Source of the DNA: Argopecten irradians
Taxonomy: Eukaryota; Mollusca; Bivalvia; Pectinida; Pectinidae
Length of the DNA: 64,000 bases
Direction: 5' to 3'
Assembly (NCBI RefSeq): GCF_041381155.1
Contig: NC_091135.1
Location: 4,295,620-4,359,619, forward strand
Made by a program: the position numbers and the translations under genes. The first letter of the stretch is position 1, and the number at the start of each line of letters is the position of its first letter. Positions 12,201 through 23,326 of this stretch are shown in pieces. The notes under the pieces are model-generated. The model did not search any database, was not told the origin of the DNA, and worked only from the letters and a program-made list of their open reading frames with translations.

Positions 12201-15200
12201 ATGTGCTTACAATCACATTTTAAGAATATTAATTTTTGTCATATTTTATTACTATTACTATTTTTAGACATGGATGTAGAAAAAAATCCAGGTCCAACTG
12301 AAAATGAATTGTCTATATTCCACCTGAATACACGAAGCATAAGGAACAAATTAGAATACATAGAAAATATTTGTGATGAGTTTAACATTGTTTGCTTTAC
12401 AGAAACACACTTAGATGATCGGGTGCCTTCATCTGATTTAACCCTATCGGGATTCATGGAGCCATTTAGGAAAGATAGAAATTTTGCTGGGGGTGGAATT
12501 TTAGTCTACTACTCTGATTTCTTAAAATGCATACGGAGAGATGATTTAGAATTTCAAGGCGGAGAAGTAATCTGGATTCAGGTGGAAATAGCACGTCAAT
12601 TTTTTTTAATCTGTACTGTTTATAGACCCGAAAACTCACGTCATCCTTTTTGGGAGAATTTTAAATATTCAGTTGAAAAAGCTTTAGAAAGTACACCAAA
12701 TGTTATTATTGTTGGTGACATTAATATTGATATGTTAACTCTATCAAATAATCACATTTTAAAGCAAATTATGTTGGAGCTTGACTTAAGCAATGTTATA
12801 AATGAACCGACCAGGTATGGGGCCACAAGACACAGTTTACTCGATCCTATTTTGTTAAGTGATATTTCGAAATGTATAGATTCACATGTAATTTCAGTTG
12901 ATCGTGATATCAGCGACCATGACGCATGTGTCGTATTTTTATCTACGCCTATTAGCCTTTCACGAACCTATATTCGTGAAGTTTGGTCATACAAACATGC
13001 AAATTTTGAAAAATTAAATATATTAATAAATTCTTTTGACTGGGAAACATATTTTTCTAATTACACGTCAATTGATATTGCGAGCGTTAAATTTACCGAA
13101 CAGTTTTTGTTATTTGCTAAAGAATGTATACCAAGGAAAAAAGTATATATACGACCACATGATAAATTATGGATGAATTCTGATCTGCGGAAAGCCATCC
13201 GATTGCGAGATAGGCTACACAATGCAGTTAAACGAGTTAAGTCCGCATCAAACATCGATAAGTTTAAAAGACAACGTAATAAAGTCAATAACATGAAAAA
13301 ATATGCTAGAGAAGTTTTTTATGAAAATGTGGGCGATGTTATTGATAATCTTAATACTAGTGATCCTAAAGCATATTGGAGATTGGTAAGGAAAATTTTT
13401 AAACAGTCGAACAACAAAGAAGCTATACCACCTTTATTAAACGATGATACGGGAAATGTAGAAATAGGTGATTCTGAAAAGGCAAACATTCTCAATAAAT
13501 ACTTTTGTTCTATTTCCACGATAGATGACAGAAATAAACCTCTGCCTATTTTTGAATCTCGTACAGAATCTGTGCTTGAATCTGTTGTGGTAACCAGTAA
13601 TGAAATTTGTGATATTTTAAAAATTCTTAAATTAGGTAAAGCATCTGGTCATGATAATATTAGTCACCATATGTTAAAATATACTGCAAATACTGTGTGT
13701 AAGCCATTGGCTCTTCTATTCAATATGTCATTAAATCTTAATATTTTTCCAGAAACTTGGAAAAAAGGTTATTGTTCTACCCCTATTCAAAAAAGGGGAT
13801 AGGCATTTGGTATCCAATTATAGACCTATAACGTTGCTATCTTGTCTAGGTAAAGTTTTTGAAAGAGTTATGTTCAAACATATTTACAATTTCTTTTTTG
13901 AAAATTCATTGTTTTATGAAAAACAGTCTGGTTTTATGATGAACCATTCAACGGTTCATCAATTAATAGAAATGTATAATACTATATGTTGTTCACTTGA
14001 ACAAAAGAAACATGCCTGTCTTATATTTTGTGATATCTCCAAGGCATTTGATCGAGTATGGCATAAGGGTCTGTTATTTAAATTGAATGCGTATGGCATA
14101 AAAGGTAATTTGCTTAATTGGATGAAAAGTTATATATCCGGTAGACAACAGCAGGTAATTGTTAAAAACGAATATTCCAGCACAGGTTGCACCAATGCTG
14201 GAGTCCCACAAGGAAGTGTGCTAGGGCCTCTTTTGTTTTTAATATATATTAATGATATAGTTGACAATTTAGATAGTGTATCACGTCTATTTGCTGATGA
14301 CACTTCTTTGATGTATTCTTCATCCTCTGTTCACGATATTGAATTAAATCTTAATAGAGATTTAGATAGATTAAACAGATGGTCTCTAGATTGGCTCACT
14401 AAATTTAATCCTCAAAAAACGGACGTTTTACTAGTATCCAACTCTGAAAACCTGCATCCCTTGCAACTTTCTTTTGGTGATGAAATTTTAAGATGCGTTG
14501 ACAGTCATAGGCACTTAGGTGTGACATTTAGTGCAAATGCTAAGTGGTCGTTACACATTTCAGAAATTCAAAAATCGTGTATGAAAAAACTTTCGGCATT
14601 ACGTAAGTTAAAATTTTTACTCAATAGGAAAACTTTATTAAGGATATATAAAGCATTTGTGTTGCCTGTGTTGGAATATGCGTGCGAAGTATGGGATGGT
14701 TGCTCTCTGGGAGATGTTAACAAACTCGAACAAGTGCAGCTTGAGGCGGCAAGAATCATAACGGGTATGCCATCCTTCTCAAGTAAAGACTCACTCTATT
14801 TCGAAACTAATCTTGTACCTCTAGTAAAAAGAAGAAAAAATAAAAAACTTATTCTAATGTATAAACTCCATAATAACCTAACCCCATCTTATCTGACCAA
14901 TATCCTTCCTCCTAAAGTTGGAGAGCGATCCGCCTACAACATGAGAAATAGAGAAAACTATGTTATTCCGATAGTTCGTTTGTCATGTTCACTTGAATCT
15001 TTCTTGCCATCTTCTATTAGATTATGGAATGATTTGCCTAGCAATGTCAGAGAGCAGCCATCCGTTCGTACCTTCAAAACATTGATACAATCTGATGTAA
15101 ATTCTTTACCCGTTTATTATTTTACTGGGAAAAGGAAGTTTAATATTTTACATACAAGATTGCGACATTCGTGTAGCAGTCTGAACTATGATTTGTACAG

Positions 15201-15441
15201 AGTAAATATAATTAACGACCCATCATGCGCATGTGGTAATCAATGTGAAAATGCAACTCATTATTTTTTTGAATGTAGTCTTTATACTAGGCAAAGAGAT
15301 GTTTTATTCCGTAATGTTTCACAATATGGTAATATTTCAATTAATATTTTGCTTTATGGTGCTCCACACTTGTCCAACATGGAAAACCAAATGATATTTC
15401 AATGGGTACAAACCTTTATTAAAGATAGTGCTAGATTTTAG
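12201..15441 (+). pseudogene. LINE endonuclease-reverse transcriptase, one frameshift
   Basis: This is the polyprotein for target-primed retrotransposition, about 1080 codons. The first ATG is at 12201. Residues 12-22 are hydrophobic, followed by DVEKNPGP (25-32). The endonuclease follows: HLNTRS with Asn43, TETH with Glu68, GDIN 172-175 and SDHD 238-241. A frameshift in 13768-13790 ends the first frame at a TAG (13800-13802); the second frame continues across it to 15441. RT signatures in the second frame: NYRPITLLS, DISKAFDRVWH, GVPQGSVLGP and the catalytic FADD at 14290-14301. The C-terminus has CACG...CENATHYFFEC, the zinc-like motif of this group. Domain order and motifs place it among CR1/L2-like clades; the exact clade is not resolved. 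Confidence 0.88.
12273..12296 (+). other. 2A (StopGo) ribosome-skipping motif
   Basis: Codes DVEKNPGP, which satisfies the DxExNPGP consensus exactly. It is preceded by the hydrophobic stretch ILLLLLFLDM and lies 25 residues from the first ATG. In known 2A peptides the ribosome fails to join Gly and the last Pro, so translation would release a 31-residue leader and start the endonuclease-RT protein with Pro. 2A sequences at the N-terminus of APE-type non-LTR retrotransposons have been described in marine invertebrates. Activity is inferred from the motif only. Confidence 0.85.
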
Positions 15442-15662
15442 GTCAAGTCTGTAACAACAAACTCATTTTGATTTTTTTTTTCTATTTCTTCTTCAATATT
15501 TTCTGTATATATACATAATTATATGATTGTATGCTGTCAAAGTATTGTATATACATGTATTATGGAGAAGGCATTATTAAGTTGTGATAACTTGTGCCTA
15601 ATCCATTATTGTATTTTTGACAATAAAAAATATGTTTGAATCGAAAAAAAATAATAAAACCA

Positions 15663-15925
15663 AAATTCAAAGCCGATGGATAGTCAACCTCCATTCTTGT
15701 ATAGGGGCATACTGAGTTGGCAACCTCTTTAATTATCTGCGCCGTCCTCTCATCTGCTGGTCTTATTCTATCACTCTCCACCAATTCATCCACAATCACG
15801 ATCTTGCTCTCAACAAACCTACTACCTGGTGGTAACGCCTCCACAACAAGGTTCTGGTCATCCACATAAACTTTGTGTACGTATACCTGGTGGTTAAGGA
15901 AGGTTGACACCGTGGCTGCTGCCAT
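15663..15925 (-). pseudogene. Unrecognised coding-like fragment
   Basis: From an ATG at 15925 (minus) the frame reads MAAATVSTFLNHQVYVHKVY and continues with ESKIVIVDELVESDR and TAQIIKEVANSVCPYTRMEV before running into LINE-tail-derived codons near 15660. The composition is protein-like, richer in Val and Glu than the AT-biased chance frames around it, and upstream codons stay open. I do not recognise the family. It may be an exon or transposon gene truncated by the LINE insertion. Its right-hand continuation, 15926-16087, looks like non-coding AT-rich sequence. Confidence 0.35.
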
Positions 15926-15929
15926 TTTC

Positions 15930-17172
15930 TGCCTGAACTGTCGGCACCAGAAAATCATATGGATCTTGGCTAACGCTCCAGATAATTTAAAAGTTAAACT
16001 GGAATTTTCTACAAATATGCCAAAATTGATTAAAATCCGCCAATAGATGAGATCAGGAAAAATTGAAGAAAAAATGTAAAAATACATAGAATATATAAGG
16101 AAAAATAAAAATTACGAAGACTTTTGGCACCTTACTGTACATTTCTTGAATTTGATTTTAATTAAAAGTTAAACTGGAATTAATTTTTTGATTACACCAT
16201 TGTGTTCTTTACTTGATTTTGGCATATGGTGTACGTGCTAATAATTGGAATTCTTAAGTTAAAAGTCTCATTTCAGGTATTCTGCATATACCCATATACA
16301 ACTAACATAAAGTCCAATAAGCCCATTCATACAGTAATTAGTGACGTCACGATGGCCAGTTAATTAAGTTCACTGGTGGTCCAACTTTGGTGGTTTGGCT
16401 TTGCATTACTGTACAGCAGTGTAAATTTTTAAATAACGATTTCTTCCTTATTTTCCGACCAATCTTAAATGTAAATACAATATGTAATGTACCAAAATGG
16501 AGATGGGATTATTCCCTTGCTAATGATATTTTCCATTTTTTTTGCTGACATTTCTGTGTCGAAAGTTAAATCTTTCTCACTAATTAGCTTATAAAATGCC
16601 TTAGCTACTGTTGTAGGGCAAAAGATATCACCTTTTGACTCAGAAGGTGATATCTTTTCCGCTACAACAGTAAAAAAATGTCTTAGACAACAAGTGGCCT
16701 TGGGCGTGGCCTAATCTATTGTTCTGACCAGTGTGACGTCAGCCTGAATGGCCCTAGGCATATAGCCTTTAATCACAGGCGTCTGCTTCTGGTTTGATAT
16801 AGTAGGGTAAGATATTTTATATTTTCAAAACCAGATGCAGACGTGTATTTTTTCCAGAAACAGACGCATGTGACAAAAAAGCGATTTCTTTCAGGAATTT
16901 TTGGTGAAGTGAACCCAGAGCCTGCATGACGTAAAAACAGACAACATGACGCGGAAGGTTATCTATCAAAATGACGTTCATTACCTGTCTTCACTGGCAA
17001 CTTTGGCTAGGATACGATGTGTAAACTTTATAACTGGTCCACTTCCGCGTGTGGCAACTTCCGATTCAAAGCCCAATCTATATATAGATCGGAAATTCCC
17101 CCGAAACTGAAAGTCACGTTTAATGACGCGCTCACACTAAATATTCCCTCTAAAGCTTTTCTCTCTAGCTAC
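15930..17172. other. Gene-free stretch between the two LINEs
   Basis: No gene recognised. It contains the 65-nt hairpin at 16607-16671 and a second, looser inverted pair, gcgtctgcttctggttt near 16778 and aaaccagatgcagacg near 16830. Confidence 0.5.
16607..16671. other. Strong 65-nt hairpin
   Basis: Arms of 28 nt (16607-16634 and 16644-16671) pair with two mismatches around the loop ttgactcag. The arm core is aaaagatatcacctt. It could be a small foldback element or a terminal hairpin of a decayed transposon. Nothing indicates a host small RNA. Confidence 0.55.
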
Positions 17173-17335
17173 ATTTTGATTTAAACATATTTTATTGTGT
17201 AATTTTTATATAAAATGGGATTGGGCACAAGTTTTCCAACTTATATGAAGCCCTCTCCCTACAGAATTATAATCAATTTTATAACAAAGAATACAAAAAT
17301 GGCAAAATATACATATTTACATATTTACAAGATTT

Positions 17336-17361
17336 TAGAGAGAGAGAGAGAGGGGGGGGGG

Positions 17362-17412
<51 letters not shown>

Positions 17413-17424
17413 GAAGAGAGAGTT
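17336..17424 (+). repeat. (GA)n microsatellite
   Basis: About 90 bp of GA dinucleotides with an internal run of ten or so G at 17351-17361. It lies within the 3' UTR of the minus-strand LINE. The serial Arg-Glu frame across it is an artefact. Confidence 0.95.
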
Positions 17425-17705
17425 TATTTAAATAAATGTATATAATTACTTAATTTATTGAAGTGTATGTATTTGTGATCACTCCCGATGCTGACGACTG
17501 AAGTTGTACTGATCGCTGTTCTTGTCTCGCTGCTTTACTTAAAGTTCATCACATCCCGTGCCTTGGTATCTTTCTCCTGTCAATCTGTTGCTTTCTTAAT
17601 TACGTTTCTCTTCGATCGTCAGCATCGGAAGGATATTAAGAAACATTTTTTTATTACATATAGTTCATATTATAAATAGGAAACGTAAAGGAGGAGGGAG
17701 GGGGG

Positions 17706-19838
17706 TTAAAACCTATTACATTCAGTTATATATATATACTCTTGAGTGCTCTGACATATTGTAATGTTATCTTCAATAGTTAAATCTGGACTTCCATGTA
17801 GTAGTAGCTGCAGATCTAAAGGAATGAAGTTGTTTAATGTTCGAAATAATTGAATTCTCTGGTCAGCGTAATTATTACATGTAAAGAAGAAGTGATGGGC
17901 ATCCTCAATGGGATGCCCACATTGGCATTGCTGGTAATCTATTAAATTAGAGCGGAATAAATCATTGTTAAGGGTACTACATCTATTTCTTAATCTGGCA
18001 TGCAATATATTTGCTTTTCTATTTCCAATAGAATAATAAATAGGTACTTTTGTAAGATTATTATTATTGTTATATGAAACACTATTTCTAATATTTATAT
18101 CTAGCTGGTTCCAAAGTCGAATAGTGGAAGGAAAATATGATGCATTTGAGAGCGGGAGACGGAAATTAGGTAAAGTAAAGTTGTTAGCATTTCGAAGATT
18201 ATAGGAAGAATTTTCTGAGACTAGTGGGGGTAATAATGAATAGAGGTAGTTGGGTGTAATTTTGTTATTTATTTTGTAAAATAGTTGTAGTTTTCTACGG
18301 GAACGACGGGAAGTAAGTGGTTCTAGACCGCTTTCCAAATACAGTGAATATCTGCTAGCGTAAGACGGTAGTCCAGTAATTATTCTAGCAGATTCAAGCT
18401 GAAGTTTTTCTAATTTTTCTGCGTCACTAAGAGAGCACCCATCCCAAACCTCACAACAGTATTCAAACAGTGGCCGAATGTATGACTTGTAAATTTTTAT
18501 TAAAGTTTGTTTATTAAGAGTATCTTTAAGTTTTCGAAGAACACTTACATGTTTTGATACCTGTTTACATATATTATCAATGTGGATATTCCATTTACAA
18601 TTAGCTTCCAAAGTTACTCCTAAGTGCTTATGATTATCTACAAAATCGACATTTACGTTATTGAATTTGATATCGATTCGGTGATCATGTTCCGTATTAG
18701 AAATAAGTAAAGCTTCCGTCTTTTGTGGGTTAAAATTTACCAAACATTTATTTGCCCCAATTTTGAATTTTTTCTAAGGTCTTCGTTAATTTTAGTTTCT
18801 ATTTCTAAAATTGATGGCCCAGAGCATAGCAAGGAAGTATCATCAGCAAATAATTTAGAAAGACTTTCGAGGTTGTCAGAAATATCATTAATATACAATA
18901 TAAAAAGGAACGGACCTAATACTGAACCTTGGGGGACACCAGAATTTGTAGATTTGACGGAAGATTTACTATCTCCTACAAAAACATGCTGTTTCCGATT
19001 ACTGATGTAATTTTTTAACCAATTTAGCAATTTTCCGCCTATACCATAATTTGCTAGTTTAACATTCAGTCCCTTGTGCCACACACGATCGAATGCTTTC
19101 GAAATATCACAGAAAACTAAACATGTTGAGTGCATTTTTTCAATATTTTCACATAGGGAATGGTAGATTTCAATAAGTTGGTGAGATGAAGAATGTCCAG
19201 GTTGAAAACCTGACTGATATTTATATATGAGGGAATTATCAAGTAAGTAATTGTTTAGATATTTGACTACCAATCTTTCAAAAACTTTTCCTATTGTACT
19301 TAAGAGAGATATAGGTCTATAGTTAGTAGAATTATGCTTATCTCCCTTTTTAAAGAATGGCATGACTAGAGCTAATTTCCACTGTTTTGGGAAGATACCA
19401 GTATCCAAGGAAGATCTGAATATTAGAAATAAGGGTAATGCAATAGAAGATGCTGTGTGTTTTAGCATGTTATGGCTGATTCCGTCGTGTCCTACTGCTT
19501 TATTGATAGGTAAGGATTTAAGAATGTCTATAATGTCGGTCGGTTGAAATTGTATGTCGGTTATATTAGCGTCAGTCCTAATCTCTAACTCTGGAACGTC
19601 AATTTGTGAATCGTCAATAGTTGATATGGAAACAAAGTAATCATTTAATAAATTGGCTTTACCTACATCCGTCATTTCAGGTTGCCCTGTATCGTTTAAT
19701 AGAGGAGGAATAGAGTTAGTAGTGTCCGAGGTTTTTAATAATCTTCGAATGATTTTCCAGTAGTTTCTAGGGTTTGAATTCGAGTGACGATCTAAAATGC
19801 CATTTATATCTGAATAAAAATTTTCTTTGGTGTGCTAC
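17706..19838 (-). pseudogene. LINE reverse transcriptase, truncated and frameshifted
   Basis: Coding remnant begins near 19838 at KENFYSDINGILD and continues without a start codon. RT signatures in order: NYRPISLLSTIGKVFERL, DISKAFDRVWHKGL, GVPQGSVLGPFLF and the catalytic FADD of LFADDTSLL. The frame breaks at 18737-18770, just after FADD, where two homopolymer runs (A and G) each appear one base too long; the second frame resumes at VNFNPQKTEALL and ends at the TAG at 17706-17708. The C-terminus has CQCGHPIEDAHHFFFTC, the same Cys-His motif as its neighbour. Endonuclease domain absent. It cannot make a working protein. Confidence 0.85.
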
Positions 19839-19895
19839 ATGTATCATGGGGCCTACAGTGTATGGTGTTTAACTTAACTTGATTATATCTTGGGA

Positions 19896-19990
19896 GAGCT
19901 CTGTCCATCACAGGAACCTGTTTGGGCCCAATTCCTTTTCTCATTATATACATAAACGACTTCAAGAATACATGCATGCTTCCAACGATT
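19896..19990 (+). pseudogene. RT scrap, PQGT..GPI block
   Basis: Codons around gaacctgtttgggcccaatt and atatacataaacgacttcaag correspond to the (VPQG)TCLGPI(L)FL..YINDF region of a LINE RT with frameshifts. It is immediately downstream of the truncated end of the minus-strand LINE and belongs to the same family as the scraps at 20845 and 23388. Confidence 0.45.
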
Positions 19991-20161
19991 TATAAGTAAT
20001 ATATATACCCGGTACGTCCTTGCTGCACAGCACACCAAGATAATTGTACAGATGACAGCATCAATATATATTCCTTATACCCGATAATTCTTCTTAAAGA
20101 CGTGATTCGTTAGCTGAGCAGCTAATTCTGGCGCGAAAACTACATGCAATTACTAATTATA

Positions 20162-20471
20162 CAGTTGGGAACAAATTAAGCTAAACTTGGTAGTGAAGTG
20201 CACTGGAATGCAAAAGTAAAGTGAACTCCGGTTTACTAGCTAGTGCACTAGAGTTAACATCGTAGTTCACTATATAGAGTTAGCATCACATTGCACCAGA
20301 GTTACTATCGTAGTGCACTAGAGTTAACATTGTAGTGCACTAGAGTTAACACTGAAGTGCTATGGAGTTTACATCGTAGTGCACTACAGTGTTTAGTCTA
20401 ATGCACTAAGTTGTTCACTACATGTGCACTACAAAGTGCACTAGATTGCAAGTTTAGTTTCCTCCCAACTG
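20162..20471. mobile_element. 310-bp MITE with CAGTTGGGA ends and TA target site
   Basis: It begins CAGTTGGGA and ends TCCCAACTG, each flanked by TA, the Tc1/mariner-type target duplication. Inside, a motif of about 30 bp containing tagtgcactagagttaacat is repeated six or more times. No coding capacity. The first seven terminal bases (CAGTTGG) equal those of the 3.6-kb element at 24296, suggesting mobilisation by the same kind of transposase. Confidence 0.7.
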
Positions 20472-20844
20472 TATAAGCTTACATTACATCAGAGATTTAG
20501 ATACATAGTAGATAATACTAAATTATCTATGTCTCTGATTACGTACACGTAGGATAAAGCTACTTTACACCAATGATTATTCAAGCGTTAAAAAAAAACA
20601 TTTTAAGTGGGGGCTTCAACTACGGGATTTGGGAGTGAGTTCCACCACTCGCCGACTAAAGATTCCTTGTATTGCTGAGGTCCTACTTTACTCTGTGTCT
20701 TGTATCTAGTTTCATAGAGTGTCCTCTAGTTCTAGTCAGTGACTGTGTGACTTACATATATAACTTGTTCTATCTAATTTGAACAGGTCGTTTGATATTT
20801 GATATTTTACAATATTGTTTTTACAAAACAACTAACAACAAAAA

Positions 20845-21150
20845 CGAAACTACAAAAAGATTTGGACGCAGCAGCACAATGGGAAACAGTCTGTCTAATG
20901 AAATTTCACCCAGATAAATGCAACATCGTCACTATTACTACAAAACGTAACAAAATACATCACAACGAGCAAGTAAAATCAAGCAAATATCTTGGACTAA
21001 CACTACAAAAAAACTAAAATGGGACATACACATAAATAAAATCACCTTAAACAGATCACTAGGGCTTTTAAAGCGCTACTTAAAAATTAATTCACCACAT
21101 ATATAAAATAGCACATATACAAAGCACTAGTTATTAGGCCCAAACTTATG
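20845..21150 (+). pseudogene. LINE RT fragment (post-FADD region)
   Basis: The frame gives LQKDLDAAAQWETVCLMKFH and PDKCNIVTITTKRNKIHH, then KYLGLTL, the segment following the catalytic FADD in many LINE RTs. Further codons through 21120 (KWDIHINKIT..) need a frameshift. A near-identical piece lies at 23551. Confidence 0.6.
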
Positions 21151-21465
21151 GCGAGCCAAGTTACTTGTTACAAATGCATTCTATTAAATCCGATATCGGA
21201 ATTAAAATTTCCGATATCGGAAATCCTAATTCCGTTATTCCGATATTGGAAATCCTGTTTGTTATATCAGGAAATAGAAAAAATTCCTTTATCAGACACT
21301 TTAGTTCTGAAATGTGAAATTATAACAGAACTGCATGGTGTCGTGATATTTGTTGTTTACGTATCTTGTTGTTCTGTGTTGCGGTTTTTTTTTCTATCTG
21401 TTGAATTTGGTTTGTGTTGTGGGAGTCCCATATGGAAGAGCAGTATTCCAGTTTTTTTGGCAAAT

Positions 21466-21571
21466 CAATTTACTTTTTATTCCGAATTTCTGATATCCGA
21501 AATTCTAATTCCGATATGGGGAATTCTATTAGAATTTCGGACATCAGAAATTCGGAATAAAAAGTAAATTG
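21466..21571. other. 44-bp-arm hairpin
   Basis: Arms 21466-21509 and 21528-21571 pair over 44 bp with a single mismatch around an 18-nt spacer. Related tccgatatcgga words occur upstream at 21190-21255. Probably a small foldback element. Confidence 0.7.
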
Positions 21572-21837
21572 CCGTCGAACACCAGACCTTACTCATAACA
21601 GCAGAACTAGACACTCTTATCCACATTCCTCCAGACAAATCTCTGCTACAAAGGACACATACAAATACAGAATTCATTTTTCCCGCAAACAATAACACAA
21701 TGGCTGCACCACAAAAAAAACTACTCAAAAGCTTTCTATAAGGTGTCACACTTGTCTTATTCATTAACTCCATAACTATGGCATCAGGGGGAACTTTAAC
21801 AGATGGATAACAAACTTTCTCGAGAACAGAACACTCT

Positions 21838-21905
21838 CAGTAGAGAGTCTGGTGTCCCCCAGGGGTCTGTTCTCGTCCCAAGCTTGTTTTTATATTATAT
21901 CAATA
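21838..21905 (+). pseudogene. RT scrap, SGVPQGSVLVPSLF
   Basis: One short in-frame run reads SGVPQGSVLVPSLF followed by YINNM, the conserved RT block before FADD. No flanking RT sequence continues in frame. Confidence 0.5.
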
Positions 21906-23268
21906 ACATGTCACGCCAGAATTAGCTGAGAGAGCAGACGTTTTCTGTTCATTATACCAAATTTGGTATAAACCCTTCGATAAATAATTAAAACCATCGT
22001 GCTCAGGAGACTCAACGGTATTATCCTGGAACCTACATTTGTATATATAGGTTCTGTGACACTCTAGGGGTTAAGAAAGACGACGACGCCAGGAAACATG
22101 AGTCGACCCGCGTTATGAAAATTAACATCCGATTTATTTGATTAGTTTGTTCAGAAGCTGATGATAAGTGTATTAAGCTACATAAAAATACCTTTTCGAC
22201 TATATCAAGTTATCATTCTCCGATTTTACATTCCTATTTTTAAGAACAAAATAGTCGTTTCGGAAAGTAGTAGGCCTTCAAACTTGGTCATTATCGGCCT
22301 ATTTACCAAGGGACATCCGGTATGTAAGGCTTTATGATAACTAGCTTATGTGCAAGTAACGTGACGCTACCAACCGGCTTGGTACACTTTTTGAAAATAA
22401 TTGTCAAAATTTTCTAACGTGTGCTTGAATCCAGATTTTTCTTTTAACATTCCTCAAATAGATGCCTTTAGTTTTGATTTCATGATTTGTTTACTTATCA
22501 GCAGTGCATAGTTTTTTTTTTTTTTTTTTGTAAACAGAGAGCTTTGAAGCATGAAGGGTCCAGTCCTGTTTTTCAGCAGGTTTGAGTACCCAAAATGGTA
22601 CACCTCCTACATTTGATTTGATTGATAAGTAATCTAGACATGATATCAATGTTTGAATTCATTTAAGGATAGTTCAAACATTTTTTAGTTCATTTAAGTC
22701 ACATGTCTGTCAAAAATATCCCATTCAGAACATTTAGAACATTTTTTGAAGAAAAGAAACAACTTAATTTATAGGAAACTAACTTTGAAAGTAAATTTTA
22801 ATATTACTACTAAAATGTATCGGCTATTCGCCATATCATTGTTGCGTTGATTCTTTGAGTGAACAGAGCTTGGTGCTTCACGGTTTGTTGCTTAGTATTT
22901 GTTGGAACGGGCCCGGCACAAGTGTACACACATAACCCGTACTATTATCCGGATATACTGATGAGCGCATGCGTGAATCACATGGAAACGGATTGTAATC
23001 CGATGTAGTGATAAAATATATATTTTCGTTGTTTTTAAAAACTCTCACTTTTTTAAACATATGGCTACACAAAAATCACCAATTGTATTTTAATTATAAA
23101 ATGATTAGCATCTGAATGCATGAAAATACGTAGTGTTTGTAAAATTTGCCCATTATATTATTTTGCGTTCCTCATTTTTTGTGCGTCCGATATATAGGTT
23201 AACTGTTATTCCGTTGTTGAGGAAGCTAGCTAGGATTCTGCACACGTCAAACAAACGCAATATTGAAG

Positions 23269-23326
23269 ATGTCAAGATCAAAACCCAAAGCAAAAGTTGT
23301 GGAGGATTTAATGCGGAAAACGCAAC
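23269..23326 (+). CDS. CLXN: Calaxin exon 1
   Basis: Residues 1-19 and the first base of codon 20. Basic start MSRSKPKAKVVEDLMRKTQ. Donor CAAC|GTAAGT. Confidence 0.8.

Larger units (their letters stand above)
12201..15645 (+). mobile_element. CR1/L2-group non-LTR retrotransposon, nearly complete
   Basis: One long coding unit encodes an apurinic-type endonuclease followed by reverse transcriptase and a C-terminal Cys-His motif, then about 200 bp of 3' UTR ending near gacaataaaaaatatgtttg. The 3' tail, with its aagttgtgataacttgtgcc block, matches the tail of the minus-strand element at about 17175-17250, which helps set the right end at about 15645. The 5' end is unknown; 12201 is only the first ATG. 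It is damaged by a single frameshift, so insertion is fairly recent. No separate ORF1 is visible upstream. Confidence 0.88.
17173..19842 (-). mobile_element. CR1/L2-group LINE, 5'-truncated copy, minus strand
   Basis: The copy runs right to left: a truncated start near 19840, between the endonuclease and RT domains, then RT, C-terminal Cys-His motif, 3' UTR and a 3' tail near 17175-17250 resembling the tail of the element at 15560-15645. The 3' UTR holds a (GA)n microsatellite. Truncation at the 5' side is usual for target-primed insertion. The RT protein is a clear relative of the 12-15 kb element but not the same subfamily. Ends are approximate to about 10 bp. Confidence 0.8.

Noticed and set aside
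17215..17445. 76-codon frame ending in Arg-Glu repeats
   Set aside because: Runs through the reverse complement of a LINE 3' tail and a GA microsatellite.
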